Shown here: positions 8,192 through 16,226 of the stretch, one piece after another
Layout: each line of letters begins with the position of its first letter
Numbering within the stretch: position 1 is the first letter of the stretch
Assembly (NCBI GenBank): GCA_040394475.1
Contig: JBEBSD010000098.1
Coordinates: 1 to 20,313, forward strand
Source: JBEBSD01 sp040394475
GTDB taxonomy: Bacteria; Bacteroidota; Bacteroidia; Cytophagales; Spirosomataceae
Direction of reading: 5' to 3'
DNA length: 20,313 nt
The notes under the pieces: generated by a model
The model's database searches: none
The model's input: only the letters and a program-made list of their open reading frames with translations
Told to the model about the DNA's origin: nothing
Made by a program: the position numbers and the translations under genes

Positions 8192-10030
8192 ATGCTTCGT
8201 CATTGCCTGTTGTTGGTTTTACTGTTTCCCATGGTCGTCAGTACCTATGGACAGGAATTGCCTAAACCAACTCCGGAGCAGCGGGACAGCATTCGTTACA
8301 CCGACCTGAAAAACCGTTTTTACAAACACCGGATCACCAAAGAGATTTATAAATTATTCTTCAACGACATTTATAACCGCAAAAAATCTGCTGAAGTAAA
8401 CACGATCGAGGCGAACCCTTTCCTTGATTTTGAAGGACTTGAAATTGCGTCTGTCACCATCAAACAACTCAACCTGCTTGGAGCTTCCGTCTATGATACC
8501 ACGCGTAAAAGCAACCAGTTTCAGCACTTTGTAAGTAACAGCCTGCATCGCAATACCCGTGAAAAGACCATCCGGAAATCGCTGCTTCTTTTCAGGGAAG
8601 GAGACCGGGTAATCCCGCAGCAGCTGAAAGAAAATGAACGGATTCTGCGTCTGAGCCCGGTTATACTGGATGCCCGTATCCTGGTCACTCCACGTGCGGA
8701 CCAGCCCGAACTGGTAGATGTGCTGGTCCTGACCCAGGACGTCTGGTCGCTCGTGCCCGTCGGGAGCTTCAGCGGCTTTGACAACTTCAGGGTGGGCTTC
8801 AATAACAGCAACGTTCGCGGCCTCACCCACTCCAATGCCGTTGCCGTGCGCTGGCGGGGAGCAGACACGCTGCAGCAGCTGGGCTTCCGGGCAATCTATA
8901 CGATCCCTTATATAGGAAGAACCTTCATCAGCGGACAGGCCGGTTTCATTTGGGAACGCGACCTGAAACAACAATACCTCCGTTTTTCCAAACCCTTTCT
9001 ATCGGTGGAAACGCGCTATGCAGGCGCACTGGAAGCCGGCCTTACCGAGATACAGGAATATAAAAAAGACCCGCAGGATCCTGAGCACACCAACAGCTAC
9101 CCGGTCCGCTACCGGTATTATGACCTGTGGTTGGGGCGGGCCTTCAAGCTCCGGCCCCGGGACCCGGAAAACACCTCCCGCTTTATTACGGCAGTTCGTT
9201 TCAATAATTATCACTTTACCAAGCGTCCGTTTGTCAGCCTCGACAGCAACATGATCTACTGGCACCAGCGTGCGCTGATGTTCAGCGTCGGCTATTCCAA
9301 CCGCAATTACAAACGCGACCTGCTTATTTACGGGTTTGGGCGGACGGAAGACGTTCCGATAGGAAACATGCTGGTTGTGACGGGCGGAACAGACAATTCA
9401 GAATTCGGGAACCGCGGTTATGCCGGACTTCAGTTTTCCAGGGGCGGCTATCTTCCCGGGAACGGGGGATATTTGTATGGTTTGATCAATACCGGAAGTT
9501 ACCTGCAATCCGGGAAAATGTACCAGGGTGTTCTGAACACCACTGCCAATTATTTCACCCCGCTCATGCGCCTCGGACTCAGCCAGATCCGTCAATTTAT
9601 CAACATCCGCTTCACGAAGGGATATCATCGTGATCCTCTTGAGTACGTAAACCTGACCGATGAATTCGGAATACGCGGTGTTTTTTCCGACCAGTTGATC
9701 GGGACAAAACGGCTGAATATCGGAACCGAAACGGTGCTGTTTACACCGGGAAGCCTGCTGGGATTTCGCGGCGCGCATTTTGTGTATGCCGATTTCGGGC
9801 TGGTCGCCAACCACAATCCCATCTGGAAGAGCAAGCTGTACCAAAGTTATGGCATCGGTATACGCCTGCGCAATGAACATTTAACGTTCAATACGATTGA
9901 ACTCCGGGTGGGGTATTATCCCAATATCCCGACCTTATCCAGTCCCTGGCGGTATAAATTACTGGGCATCACCCCGCTGCGGCTGCCCGACTTTGATGTT
10001 TCAGCGCCTGAAATAGTGCCTTTCAGGTAG
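8192..10030 (+). CDS. POTRA-containing Omp85/BamA-like outer-membrane beta-barrel protein
   Basis: A 612-residue secreted protein. Residues 1-20 form a signal peptide (MLRHCLLLVLLF to the cleavage near TYGQE). One POTRA-like module spans about 75-180; within it IRKSLLLFREGDRVIPQQLKENERILR is in the style of FtsQ/POTRA repeats and is followed by the strand DVLVLTQDVWSLVPV. The remainder, from about 190, alternates aromatic and polar residues with many Gly/Asn turns, as expected of a 16-strand barrel. The last residues are PEIVPFR, so the terminal aromatic is not the very last residue. Members of this superfamily insert or secrete proteins at the outer membrane; the substrate here is unknown. 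It ends 2 bp from the convergent proC stop. Confidence 0.8.
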   Translation: MLRHCLLLVLLFPMVVSTYGQELPKPTPEQRDSIRYTDLKNRFYKHRITKEIYKLFFNDIYNRKKSAEVNTIEANPFLDFEGLEIASVTIKQLNLLGASVYDTTRKSNQFQHFVSNSLHRNTREKTIRKSLLLFREGDRVIPQQLKENERILRLSPVILDARILVTPRADQPELVDVLVLTQDVWSLVPVGSFSGFDNFRVGFNNSNVRGLTHSNAVAVRWRGADTLQQLGFRAIYTIPYIGRTFISGQAGFIWERDLKQQYLRFSKPFLSVETRYAGALEAGLTEIQEYKKDPQDPEHTNSYPVRYRYYDLWLGRAFKLRPRDPENTSRFITAVRFNNYHFTKRPFVSLDSNMIYWHQRALMFSVGYSNRNYKRDLLIYGFGRTEDVPIGNMLVVTGGTDNSEFGNRGYAGLQFSRGGYLPGNGGYLYGLINTGSYLQSGKMYQGVLNTTANYFTPLMRLGLSQIRQFINIRFTKGYHRDPLEYVNLTDEFGIRGVFSDQLIGTKRLNIGTETVLFTPGSLLGFRGAHFVYADFGLVANHNPIWKSKLYQSYGIGIRLRNEHLTFNTIELRVGYYPNIPTLSSPWRYKLLGITPLRLPDFDVSAPEIVPFR

Positions 10031-10032
10031 AA

Positions 10033-10839
10033 TTATCCCTTGGCCAGCTCTTTGGAACGGACCTGGGCAGCAAAAATACCCTCCCGGAGGTCCTCTGCAA
10101 GCGCTCCTTCTGCAAAGCGCTTGAGGGCTGCTTCGGTCGTACCGCCTTTGGAAGCCACCGCCTGGATCAGATCATCCAGTGATTTATCGGCATTATTAAT
10201 CAGATGATAGGACCCCAGCATGGTTTGTTTTACCAGCAGCGATGCCACCGACTCTTCGAATCCCATTTGCTTACCGGCTTCGATCATGGCTTTTACTACA
10301 TAAAAGAAGTATGCAGGCCCGCTCCCGCTCAATGCCGTAACGGCGTCCAGCATCCCTTCGTCTTCCAGGAAAACCGAGCGTCCGGTAGCGTTAATCAAAT
10401 TTTCTATTTTCCGCAGCTGATTGAGATCTACCTCCGGAGTGGCGGTGTAAGCAGTAATTCCCATTCCCAGCATGGCCGGTGTATTGGGCATGGCCCGCAC
10501 AATCCGCAGGTGATCCAGTGCCGCCCGGAGTCGCTCTATCGAAATGCCCGCCATTATCGACAACACCACCTGTTCTTCCCGCATTACCTCCCGGAGTTGG
10601 CTGCTTATTGTATTAAAATCCTGGGGCTTCACCGACAAGATCACCAGGTCGTATGCGCCGATTTCTTCATTGATGACGCCGGTAAGCACTCCTGTTTGAA
10701 ATCCCGCTTTGAGACTCTCCATCCGTTCCGGACTTTTCTCCACCAGGAGAAAATCGGCTACCGTGACCAGGTTATATTTCAAAAAGGCCTTGGCAAACGC
10801 CATGCCCATGTTACCGCATCCGATAATAGCTATTTTCAT
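10033..10839 (-). CDS. proC: pyrroline-5-carboxylate reductase
   Basis: A 268-residue ProC that reduces 1-pyrroline-5-carboxylate to L-proline with NAD(P)H in the last step of proline synthesis. The Rossmann motif IIGCGNMG is at residues 5-12. The segment RAMPNTPAMLGMGITAY and the signature block ALSGSGPAYFFYVVKAMIEAG, later SKGGTTEAAL, are family hallmarks and include the P5C-binding and dimer helices. Full length. The ATG (10837-10839 on the plus strand) touches a run of five perfect 7-bp repeats, so the 5' leader consists of simple repeat with no purine-rich ribosome site. It is convergent with the barrel gene, with only 2 bp between stop codons. Confidence 0.96.
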   Translation of the reverse strand: MKIAIIGCGNMGMAFAKAFLKYNLVTVADFLLVEKSPERMESLKAGFQTGVLTGVINEEIGAYDLVILSVKPQDFNTISSQLREVMREEQVVLSIMAGISIERLRAALDHLRIVRAMPNTPAMLGMGITAYTATPEVDLNQLRKIENLINATGRSVFLEDEGMLDAVTALSGSGPAYFFYVVKAMIEAGKQMGFEESVASLLVKQTMLGSYHLINNADKSLDDLIQAVASKGGTTEAALKRFAEGALAEDLREGIFAAQVRSKELAKG

Positions 10840-10872
10840 GAGTTATGAGTTATGAGTTATGAGTTATGAGTT
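10838..10872. repeat. 7-bp tandem repeat (ATGAGTT)5 at the proC start
   Basis: Five perfect copies of ATGAGTT follow one another without a gap and overlap the proC start codon by two bases. The mirror-image words AACTCAT occur twice at 11113-11126, so the 291 bp from 10838 to 11128 are bounded by the same heptamer in inverted orientation. Confidence 0.95.
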
Positions 10873-10966
10873 CATAGTTATGTGTGTGGTCGGGGGCTGG
10901 TAGGAGGTTGAGGGTATTTTTTCGAAATGATCATGATCTTTTGATGATTGTGGCTGCTTTACTGTA

Positions 10967-11034
10967 GACTGTGTCTTCACAGTCCACTTCCGAGCCTGGC
11001 TGGTGACAAAATGGTCTGTGGAGACACAGACCAT
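10967..11034. repeat. REP/BIME-like double hairpin, copy 2
   Basis: GACTGTG (10967-10973) pairs with CACAGTC (10978-10984) around 4 nt. ATGGTCTGTG (11011-11020) pairs with CACAGACCAT (11025-11034) around GAGA. The second hairpin and its AAA and GGAT flanks match the copy at 190-212 apart from one loop base. The short minus-strand frames that cross this element are not credible genes. Confidence 0.6.
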
Positions 11035-11112
11035 GGATTCAACACCCCTCTCATTCAATGATGGTGGCTACTTCATTCTGAATTCATTATTCCTATCAGC
11101 CGGCTAACACCC

Positions 11113-11128
11113 AACTCATAACTCATAA
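11113..11128. repeat. inverted heptamer words AACTCAT x2
   Basis: Two perfect AACTCAT copies plus AA lie 8 bp beyond the stop codon of the thioredoxin gene. They are the reverse complement of the (ATGAGTT)5 tract at 10838-10872 and could form a stem of 14 bp or more with it. Confidence 0.8.
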
Positions 11129-11135
11129 TTCCAAA

Positions 11136-12278
11136 CTAATCCCTCACCAATTCTGCAACTTTGGCTTCCAGTGCCGCTCCTCTCAGGTTTTTAGCGACAA
11201 TTTTCCCGTCCTTATCCAACAGGAAGGTGGCCGGAATCGCGCTGACGCCATAGGCCTGCCCTACATCCGACTGCCAGTATTTCAAATCCGACCCGTGTAC
11301 CCAGATCAGGCCGTCGTCCTTAATCGCCTTGAGCCACGCCTTTTTATCCTTGTCGAGGGAAACCCCATAGATCTCAAAATTTTTGTCTTTGTACTTATTA
11401 TACATCTTCACCACATTCGGATTCTCCATGCGGCAAGGGCCGCACCAGGAAGCCCAGAAGTCGATCAGCACGTATTTCCCTCTTAACGAGGACAGCTTCA
11501 CCGGGTTTCCGTCCGGATCCTCGAGCGTAAAATCGGGGGCGGTCTCTCCTTCCGACAAGCCTTTGATCCGCTTGATTCCTCCTACAAACATCTGGGCATA
11601 TTTTGGTGCAGGATTTTCCTTTTCAACCCGCTTTGCCAGCTCCACCAGGATATCGAGATCTTCCTGGGGATTCAAGAAATTGTTAGCGGCAAAAACGGCA
11701 ATAAACGACGTACCCATTTCCGGCAGCATTCCTTTAATTTTTCCAACCAGTTCCTTTTCAGCTGCCTGGAAATTCCGGCGGATTTCCTCCATTTGCTTCG
11801 TATCCTTTTTCTCTTCCGCAACCGCATACGCTTCATTCCACTGCGTTACATTTTGCTGCATCGGAACGATCAGCGTCATGATCCGGTTGTAGTATTCCAT
11901 GTTCCTGGACCCTGTTACTTCGGCTTCACTCTGGATACCGTTGGCGCTGCCGCTCCCGGCATTGGCGGTCAGTGAGAAGGTTTCGCCCCCTTCCGCCAGC
12001 AGGTTGATAAGCTGCCGGTGCCCCAGGTTGATCTGGTAAATACTGCCCCCCTCCTTTTCTATTCCTTTAAGGACAAATGAACCATCCCCCTCCAGGGTTG
12101 TAGAATCCAGCAGGACCGGCGACTGACCGGGCAACTGCAGGTAAACCTTTTCCCCGGAAGTTCCGTTTTTAACCTGTCCTTTTACGGTAAATTCTTTCGG
12201 AGTCAGCGCCTGCGCATATCCGTTTCCGGCCAAAAGCACCAGGAACAGGCCCCATCCAATTATTACTGACTTACGCAT
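11136..12278 (-). CDS. TlpA-family thiol-disulfide oxidoreductase with N-terminal DUF4369-like domain
   Basis: A 380-residue periplasmic protein. MRKSVIIGWGLFLVLLAGNGYA is the signal peptide. A DUF4369-like beta domain (about 30-130, FTVKGQVKNGTSGEKVYLQL) is typical of Bacteroidota thioredoxins. A charged helical linker follows (about 140-235), then a TlpA/AhpC-TSA thioredoxin domain starting at GETAPDFTLEDPDG. The active site WCGPC is W278-C282, and the cis-proline lies in SAIPATFLLDKDG. It probably reduces or isomerises disulfides outside the cytoplasm; the partner is unknown. It starts 12 bp after gatB on the same strand, so the two are probably cotranscribed although their functions are unrelated. 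Confidence 0.92.
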   Translation of the reverse strand: MRKSVIIGWGLFLVLLAGNGYAQALTPKEFTVKGQVKNGTSGEKVYLQLPGQSPVLLDSTTLEGDGSFVLKGIEKEGGSIYQINLGHRQLINLLAEGGETFSLTANAGSGSANGIQSEAEVTGSRNMEYYNRIMTLIVPMQQNVTQWNEAYAVAEEKKDTKQMEEIRRNFQAAEKELVGKIKGMLPEMGTSFIAVFAANNFLNPQEDLDILVELAKRVEKENPAPKYAQMFVGGIKRIKGLSEGETAPDFTLEDPDGNPVKLSSLRGKYVLIDFWASWCGPCRMENPNVVKMYNKYKDKNFEIYGVSLDKDKKAWLKAIKDDGLIWVHGSDLKYWQSDVGQAYGVSAIPATFLLDKDGKIVAKNLRGAALEAKVAELVRD

Positions 12279-12290
12279 ACGCTGTTCTAA

Positions 12291-13775
12291 TTAGTTAAGT
12301 TTTTGACTAAGTAACTCGTTCAGTACCCGGGGGTCTGCCGTGCCTTTCGATTTTTTCATAACCTCCCCGACAAAAAGCCCCATTAACCCTTTTTTTCCTT
12401 TTTTAAACTGTTCCACCTTATCCGGCATTGCCTGCAATACTTCTTCTATCAACGTTACCAGCTCATTCGTATTGCTGTTCTGAATCCAGTTATTCCGTTC
12501 GGCCAGTACTTGTGGCGTCGTTTCAGGCGCCTCCAGTAACGCGGGGAACAGCTTCTGGGTGGCTATGGTATGGTTGATCAGCCCCGATTCAATCAGCGCT
12601 ATCAGTTCGGCCAGTGTCTCCGGGCCTACCGGAAAGGCTTCTATCTCTTTACCATGATCGTTCAGATACGACCTGACGGGTCCCATTACCCAGTTAGAAG
12701 CGGCTTTAAAATGCGATGTGTGTTCACAGAGCCTTTCAAAAAATACCGCCTGACCTTTGTCTTCCGTCAGTACACCCGCATCGTATTCCGGGAGGCCGTA
12801 TACTGTCCTGAACTTTTCCCGGAGCTCCCAGGGCAGGGCAGGCATTGCCGACTGAATGGCTGCCAGTCTCTCCTCGCTGATCACGACAGGGCATAGGTCC
12901 GGATCAGGGAAATAACGGTAATCGTTCATCGTTTCCTTTACCCGCATGCCGAACGTTTGCTCCTTGTCCACGTCAAACATCCTGGTTTCCTGGATGATTT
13001 CTACGCCGTTTTCCAACAAGGCAGCCTGGCGCCGCTGTTCATACTCAATGGCCCGCATCATATTACGGACCGAATTCATATTTTTAATCTCCACTTTGGT
13101 ACCATACGCCTCCTGGCCAACGGGACGCAGCGAAATATTGACATCCGCCCGCAGCGATCCTTCTTCCATGTTGCCATCGCTGATATCCAGGTACCGGACA
13201 ATCTGGCGTACCGCATGCACAAAAGCCCCTGTTTCCTCGGCCGACCGCAAATCCGGCTCCGATACAATCTCTATAAGGGGTGTTCCCGCCCGGTTGTAAT
13301 CCAGCAAGGTGTCGTTTTCGTTCCCTTCATGCACCGATTTCCCGGCATCTTCTTCCAGGTGGGCATGATGAATACGGATACTTTTTTCAACAAATCCCCT
13401 GCCCGAGATCCGGACCGCCCCTCCCACGCAGATGGGAGCTTTATCCTGCGAAATCTGATAGCCTTTGGGCAGGTCAGGATAAAAATAATTCTTACGGTCG
13501 AACAAAGAACGCTTGCTGATGGTACTTCCGCAGGCAATCCCCAGTCGCACTGCCAGCGCCACCGTCTGCTTGTTCAGACGCGGCAAAGTGCCCGGAAGCG
13601 CCAGTGTCAGCTCACTGATATTCGTATTGGGAGCCGCCCCGAAAGCGTTCCGGTCAGAGGCAAATATCTTGGAATCCGTCAGCAACTGACAATGTATTTC
13701 CAGTCCGATTACGGTTTCATAACGCTCCAGATGGGCGGCGGTGATGTCCTGAGGTGTAAGGCTGCTTGCAATCAT
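12291..13775 (-). CDS. gatB: aspartyl/glutamyl-tRNA amidotransferase subunit B
   Basis: A 494-residue GatB. With GatA and GatC it turns Glu-tRNA(Gln) and, where relevant, Asp-tRNA(Asn) into Gln-tRNA and Asn-tRNA; GatB is the tRNA-binding kinase part. YETVIGLEIHCQL near the N terminus, FDRKNYFYPDLPKGYQISQ, and EIVSEPDLRSAEE followed by SDGNMEEGSLRADVNIS are diagnostic. The C-terminal helical YqeY-like domain ends in ADPRVLNELLSQKLN. I chose ATG 13773-13775, which gives a normal N terminus and sits just after a -7-like motif; the frame is open a further 58 codons but that stretch is intergenic and overlaps the gatC start region. Divergent from gatC and followed after 12 bp by the TlpA gene. Confidence 0.96.
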   Translation of the reverse strand: MIASSLTPQDITAAHLERYETVIGLEIHCQLLTDSKIFASDRNAFGAAPNTNISELTLALPGTLPRLNKQTVALAVRLGIACGSTISKRSLFDRKNYFYPDLPKGYQISQDKAPICVGGAVRISGRGFVEKSIRIHHAHLEEDAGKSVHEGNENDTLLDYNRAGTPLIEIVSEPDLRSAEETGAFVHAVRQIVRYLDISDGNMEEGSLRADVNISLRPVGQEAYGTKVEIKNMNSVRNMMRAIEYEQRRQAALLENGVEIIQETRMFDVDKEQTFGMRVKETMNDYRYFPDPDLCPVVISEERLAAIQSAMPALPWELREKFRTVYGLPEYDAGVLTEDKGQAVFFERLCEHTSHFKAASNWVMGPVRSYLNDHGKEIEAFPVGPETLAELIALIESGLINHTIATQKLFPALLEAPETTPQVLAERNNWIQNSNTNELVTLIEEVLQAMPDKVEQFKKGKKGLMGLFVGEVMKKSKGTADPRVLNELLSQKLN

Positions 13776-13784
13776 AATTAGGCT

Positions 13785-13818
13785 CAAATTTACGATAAAA
13801 ATAATACTCCCGCGCAAA
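13785..13818 (-). promoter_or_regulatory. candidate promoter of gatB
   Basis: On the minus strand TTTG (13815-13818) is followed after 22 nt by TAAATTTG (13785-13792), an exact TAnnTTTG. The motif ends 9 bp before the ATG, so any transcript would have a leader of only a few bases. This short distance lowers confidence. Confidence 0.4.
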
Positions 13819-13867
13819 GGCTCTTGATAATTAGCCGTTTTCAGGGGTTTTAATCGTATTATCTTAC

Positions 13868-13875
13868 TATTTTTG
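13868..13875 (+). promoter_or_regulatory. candidate -7 motif of gatC
   Basis: TATTTTTG is an exact TAnnTTTG match, 35 nt before the GTG start of gatC. No clear TTTG occurs 19-22 nt upstream. Confidence 0.4.
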
Positions 13876-13910
13876 CACCCCGTTACCTGCTTACAAAAAC
13901 ACGTACCATT

Positions 13911-14198
13911 GTGACCATCACTACCGAGACACTGCATAAAATAGCCCACCTTGCCCGGCTGGAAATCAAGCCTGAAGAAGAAACCGACCTGATCGCCAGC
14001 TTGCAGGAAGTACTGAACTGGATGGAGCAGCTGACCCGGATCGATACCCGGGAGATCGCCCCGCTAACCCATATGACCGACCATGTAAATGTCTGGCGGG
14101 AGGATGAGGGCCGCAATACGCTTGACCGCGACAAAGCCCTAGCCAATGCCCCTGATCATACGGCTGTTTATTTTAAAGTCCCTAAAGTGATCGAGTGA
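13911..14198 (+). CDS. gatC: aspartyl/glutamyl-tRNA amidotransferase subunit C
   Basis: A 95-residue GatC, the small helical belt that wraps around GatA and stabilises its contact with GatB. LHKIAHLARLEIKPEEE at the N terminus is the standard GatC opening, and LNWMEQLTRIDTREIAPLTH and VYFKVPKVIE at the C terminus complete it. Translation starts at GTG 13911; no in-frame ATG gives a complete N terminus. It is divergent from gatB, whose start lies 135 bp away, and convergent with the amidase gene (7 bp between stops). gatA is not in the window. Confidence 0.95.
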   Translation: MTITTETLHKIAHLARLEIKPEEETDLIASLQEVLNWMEQLTRIDTREIAPLTHMTDHVNVWREDEGRNTLDRDKALANAPDHTAVYFKVPKVIE

Positions 14199-14205
14199 GA
14201 GCAGG

Positions 14206-15003
14206 TCAGCGCGGAGGGACAATAAGCTGGAACCGGTCGGCATCGAGGTATGCCGGGAATTGCTCCCGGAACGTTGTCAGCCTGGTTTTGGAAAGTTCCG
14301 CGACACCGATGGTATCGGCGTCTTTCAATGAAGCCAGCGGTTCTCCGAGGAAATTAAGCGCTGCCGACCGGCCGTCATATGCCGTCCCGGTACCGTCTTT
14401 TCCGATGCGGTTGACACCGACCACGTAACTTTGATTTTCGATTGCGCGGCCTTTCAGCAACGTCTCCCACGCATCTCCGCGGGCAGCCGGCCAGTTGGCA
14501 ACATACACCAGCAAATCGTAGGGATTGTCGGGCACATTCCGGCTCCATACCGGAAACCGCAGATCATAACAGATCAGCGGGCAGATGCGCCATCCTTTCC
14601 ATTCCAGCACGATCCGTTCCAGACCGGCCGTGTAGACATCCGTCTCACCCCCCATCCGGAACAAATGTCGTTTATCGTATTGGTGGTAGGCTTTATCCGG
14701 CCGGACGGCCAGCAGCCGGTTGAAATACCGGCCTTCTTCTTTGGCGGCAAAGCTTCCGATTACCAGCGCTCCAGTACGGGCCGCCAGGTGTTGCAGCCAG
14801 CGGGTGATCTGCAGGTTCATTCCTTCCGCTACCCGGTCCGGCTCCATCGAAAAGCCGGTAGGAAACATCTCCGGCAGTACAATGACGTCAGTCCGGGGAG
14901 GCAAAGCCGCTGTCTTTTCCTCCAGCAAGGCCAGATTAGCCGTAACGTCTTCCCAGAAGAGGGTCGTCTGGACCAGGCCTACGGTCAGCGGATCTTCCTG
15001 CAT
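14206..15003 (-). CDS. carbon-nitrogen hydrolase, omega-amidase (YafV/NIT2) type
   Basis: A 265-residue nitrilase-superfamily enzyme. The catalytic triad is visible as E45 (VLPEMFPTGF), K111 (YDKRHLF) and C145 (LICYDLRFP). MFPTGFSM and the RHLFRMGGE stretch are typical of the YafV/NIT2 branch, which hydrolyses 2-oxoglutaramate or 2-oxosuccinamate in amino-acid salvage and repair; the exact substrate is inferred. Length is normal for the family and there is no signal peptide, so it is cytoplasmic. It lies 9 bp downstream of def on the same strand, so the two probably form an operon. It ends 7 bp from the stop of convergent gatC. Confidence 0.9.
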   Translation of the reverse strand: MQEDPLTVGLVQTTLFWEDVTANLALLEEKTAALPPRTDVIVLPEMFPTGFSMEPDRVAEGMNLQITRWLQHLAARTGALVIGSFAAKEEGRYFNRLLAVRPDKAYHQYDKRHLFRMGGETDVYTAGLERIVLEWKGWRICPLICYDLRFPVWSRNVPDNPYDLLVYVANWPAARGDAWETLLKGRAIENQSYVVGVNRIGKDGTGTAYDGRSAALNFLGEPLASLKDADTIGVAELSKTRLTTFREQFPAYLDADRFQLIVPPR

Positions 15004-15012
15004 ACACGGTTG

Positions 15013-15597
15013 TTACTTTCTTGCGTAAAACTTCATCCGGTAGTCGGCATCTACCACGCCCTTCGAGATATTGGTCAGTTTTTTCTTCAGCAATTGCTTT
15101 TTAATGGCCGGAAGATAATCGGTAAATAATTTACCCTCCAGGTGATCGTATTCATGCTGGATGATCCGGGCCGCCATGCCCTTGTAGTCTTCCACATGCT
15201 CCTTCCAGTCGGTGTCAAAATAGCGGATGCGTATTTTTTCCGGACGGTAGACATCCGCACGGATTCCGGGAATACTCAGGCATCCTTCTTCAAAGGCCCA
15301 CTCCTCCCCCTCTTCTTCCAATACCTGGGGGTTAATAAATACTTTTTTAAACCCTACCAGGTCCGGATCAATTTCGTCGTCTTCCTCGTCGTCCGCATCG
15401 TTTAACGGCGTTCCGTCCACCACAAACACCCGGAGATCCAATCCGATCTGCGGGGCCGCCAACCCCACCCCCGAAGCGTTATACATGGTCTCAAACATAT
15501 TTTCGGCAAGGGCCTTCACATCGGTTTCGCCCTCTTCTACCGGACGGGTTACTTTTCTGAGTACAGGGTCACCATAGGCGACGATCGGATAAATCAT
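15013..15597 (-). CDS. def: peptide deformylase
   Basis: A 194-residue peptide deformylase that removes the formyl group from the initiator methionine of new proteins. All three motifs are present: GVGLAAPQ (43-50), EGCLS (104-108) and QHEYDH (147-152). The metal ligands are therefore C106, H148 and H152, with E149 as base. An acidic insert DDEEDDEIDPD (69-79) lengthens the loop between motifs 1 and 2, as seen in some Bacteroidota. It is the first gene of the def - omega-amidase pair. The 103-bp repeat array begins about 130 bp upstream of its start codon, so its promoter must lie between the two or inside the array. A GAAATTTG (15623-15630, minus) is a 7/8 -7 match. Confidence 0.96.
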   Translation of the reverse strand: MIYPIVAYGDPVLRKVTRPVEEGETDVKALAENMFETMYNASGVGLAAPQIGLDLRVFVVDGTPLNDADDEEDDEIDPDLVGFKKVFINPQVLEEEGEEWAFEEGCLSIPGIRADVYRPEKIRIRYFDTDWKEHVEDYKGMAARIIQHEYDHLEGKLFTDYLPAIKKQLLKKKLTNISKGVVDADYRMKFYARK

Positions 15598-15726
15598 ATT
15601 ACTTGCTTACTAAATGGAAGTGCAAATTTCGGGAATATCTTTGAAAGTACCGTATGGAAACTGTAATTCGGGGAGATTACAGGCAAAACCTTTTGGGGGA
15701 AGGGCGTTTGAGGGAAGGGGCAATGG

Positions 15727-16120
15727 CCCGGGTCCGCGGTCTCTGGTGCTGGATGATGTGAACCGGGCTGGTATTTTTGGGGGAATGGGCAATGGGGTTT
15801 GGGCAATGGGCGGGGAGCGGGACGCATGGGCCTGGTACTCAGTCTTTGTTGCTGGGAAATGTGAACCGGGCCGGTATTTTTTGGGGAATGGGCAACGGGG
15901 TTTGGGCAATGGGCGGGGAGCGGGACGCATGGGCCTGGTACTCAGTCTTTGTTGCTGGGAAATGTGAACCGGGCTGGTATTTTTTGGGGAATGGGCAACG
16001 GGGTTTGGGCAATGGGTGGGGAGCGGGACGCATGGGCCTGGTACTCAGTCTTTGTTGCTGGAAAATGGGTAACGGGCCGGTATTTTTGGGGAATGGGCAA
16101 CGGGGTGTGGGCAATGGGCC
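15727..16120 (+). repeat. 103-bp tandem repeat array 1
   Basis: The landmark GTATTTTT occurs at 15771, 15874, 15977 and 16080, a constant 103-bp step. Two successive full units here differ at only 2 of 103 positions. Each unit has a G-rich core (GGGGAAT, GGGCAAC, GGGGTTT, GGGCAAT and so on). The first half-unit (15727-15765) matches the array 2 version while the next units carry an array-1-specific segment (GACGCATGGGCCTGGTACTC). G-rich degenerate sequence extends left to about 15690. Confidence 0.95.
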
Positions 16121-16197
16121 TCGTTCGCAACTAACGATTTACAGGGACTCACAGGGTGTCCAATCCAACAGCAACTCAGCATTCGCCCAAACTAATC

Positions 16198-16226
16198 TTG
16201 ACATTTTCAATTTGAAAATTTATAAT
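16198..16226 (+). promoter_or_regulatory. perfect sigma70-type promoter motif before the orphan gene
   Basis: TTGACA (16198-16203) and TATAAT (16221-16226) are both perfect matches, separated by exactly 17 nt. The spacer has a short inverted repeat (TTTTCA/TGAAAA). The -10 box overlaps the ATG of the orphan gene (16225-16227), so if it is active the transcript would start inside the coding frame. An alternative Bacteroidota -7 (TCAATTTG, 16207-16214, 7/8) is present in the same place. Activity is not shown. Confidence 0.4.

Noticed and set aside
10864..11058. 64-aa minus-strand protein between proC and the thioredoxin gene
   Set aside because: It overlaps the hairpin and heptamer repeats and has no family resemblance.
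13776..13949. 58-codon N-terminal extension of GatB
   Set aside because: GatB proteins begin near the YETVIGLE motif; the extension has no resemblance to the family and overlaps the gatC start and both promoters.
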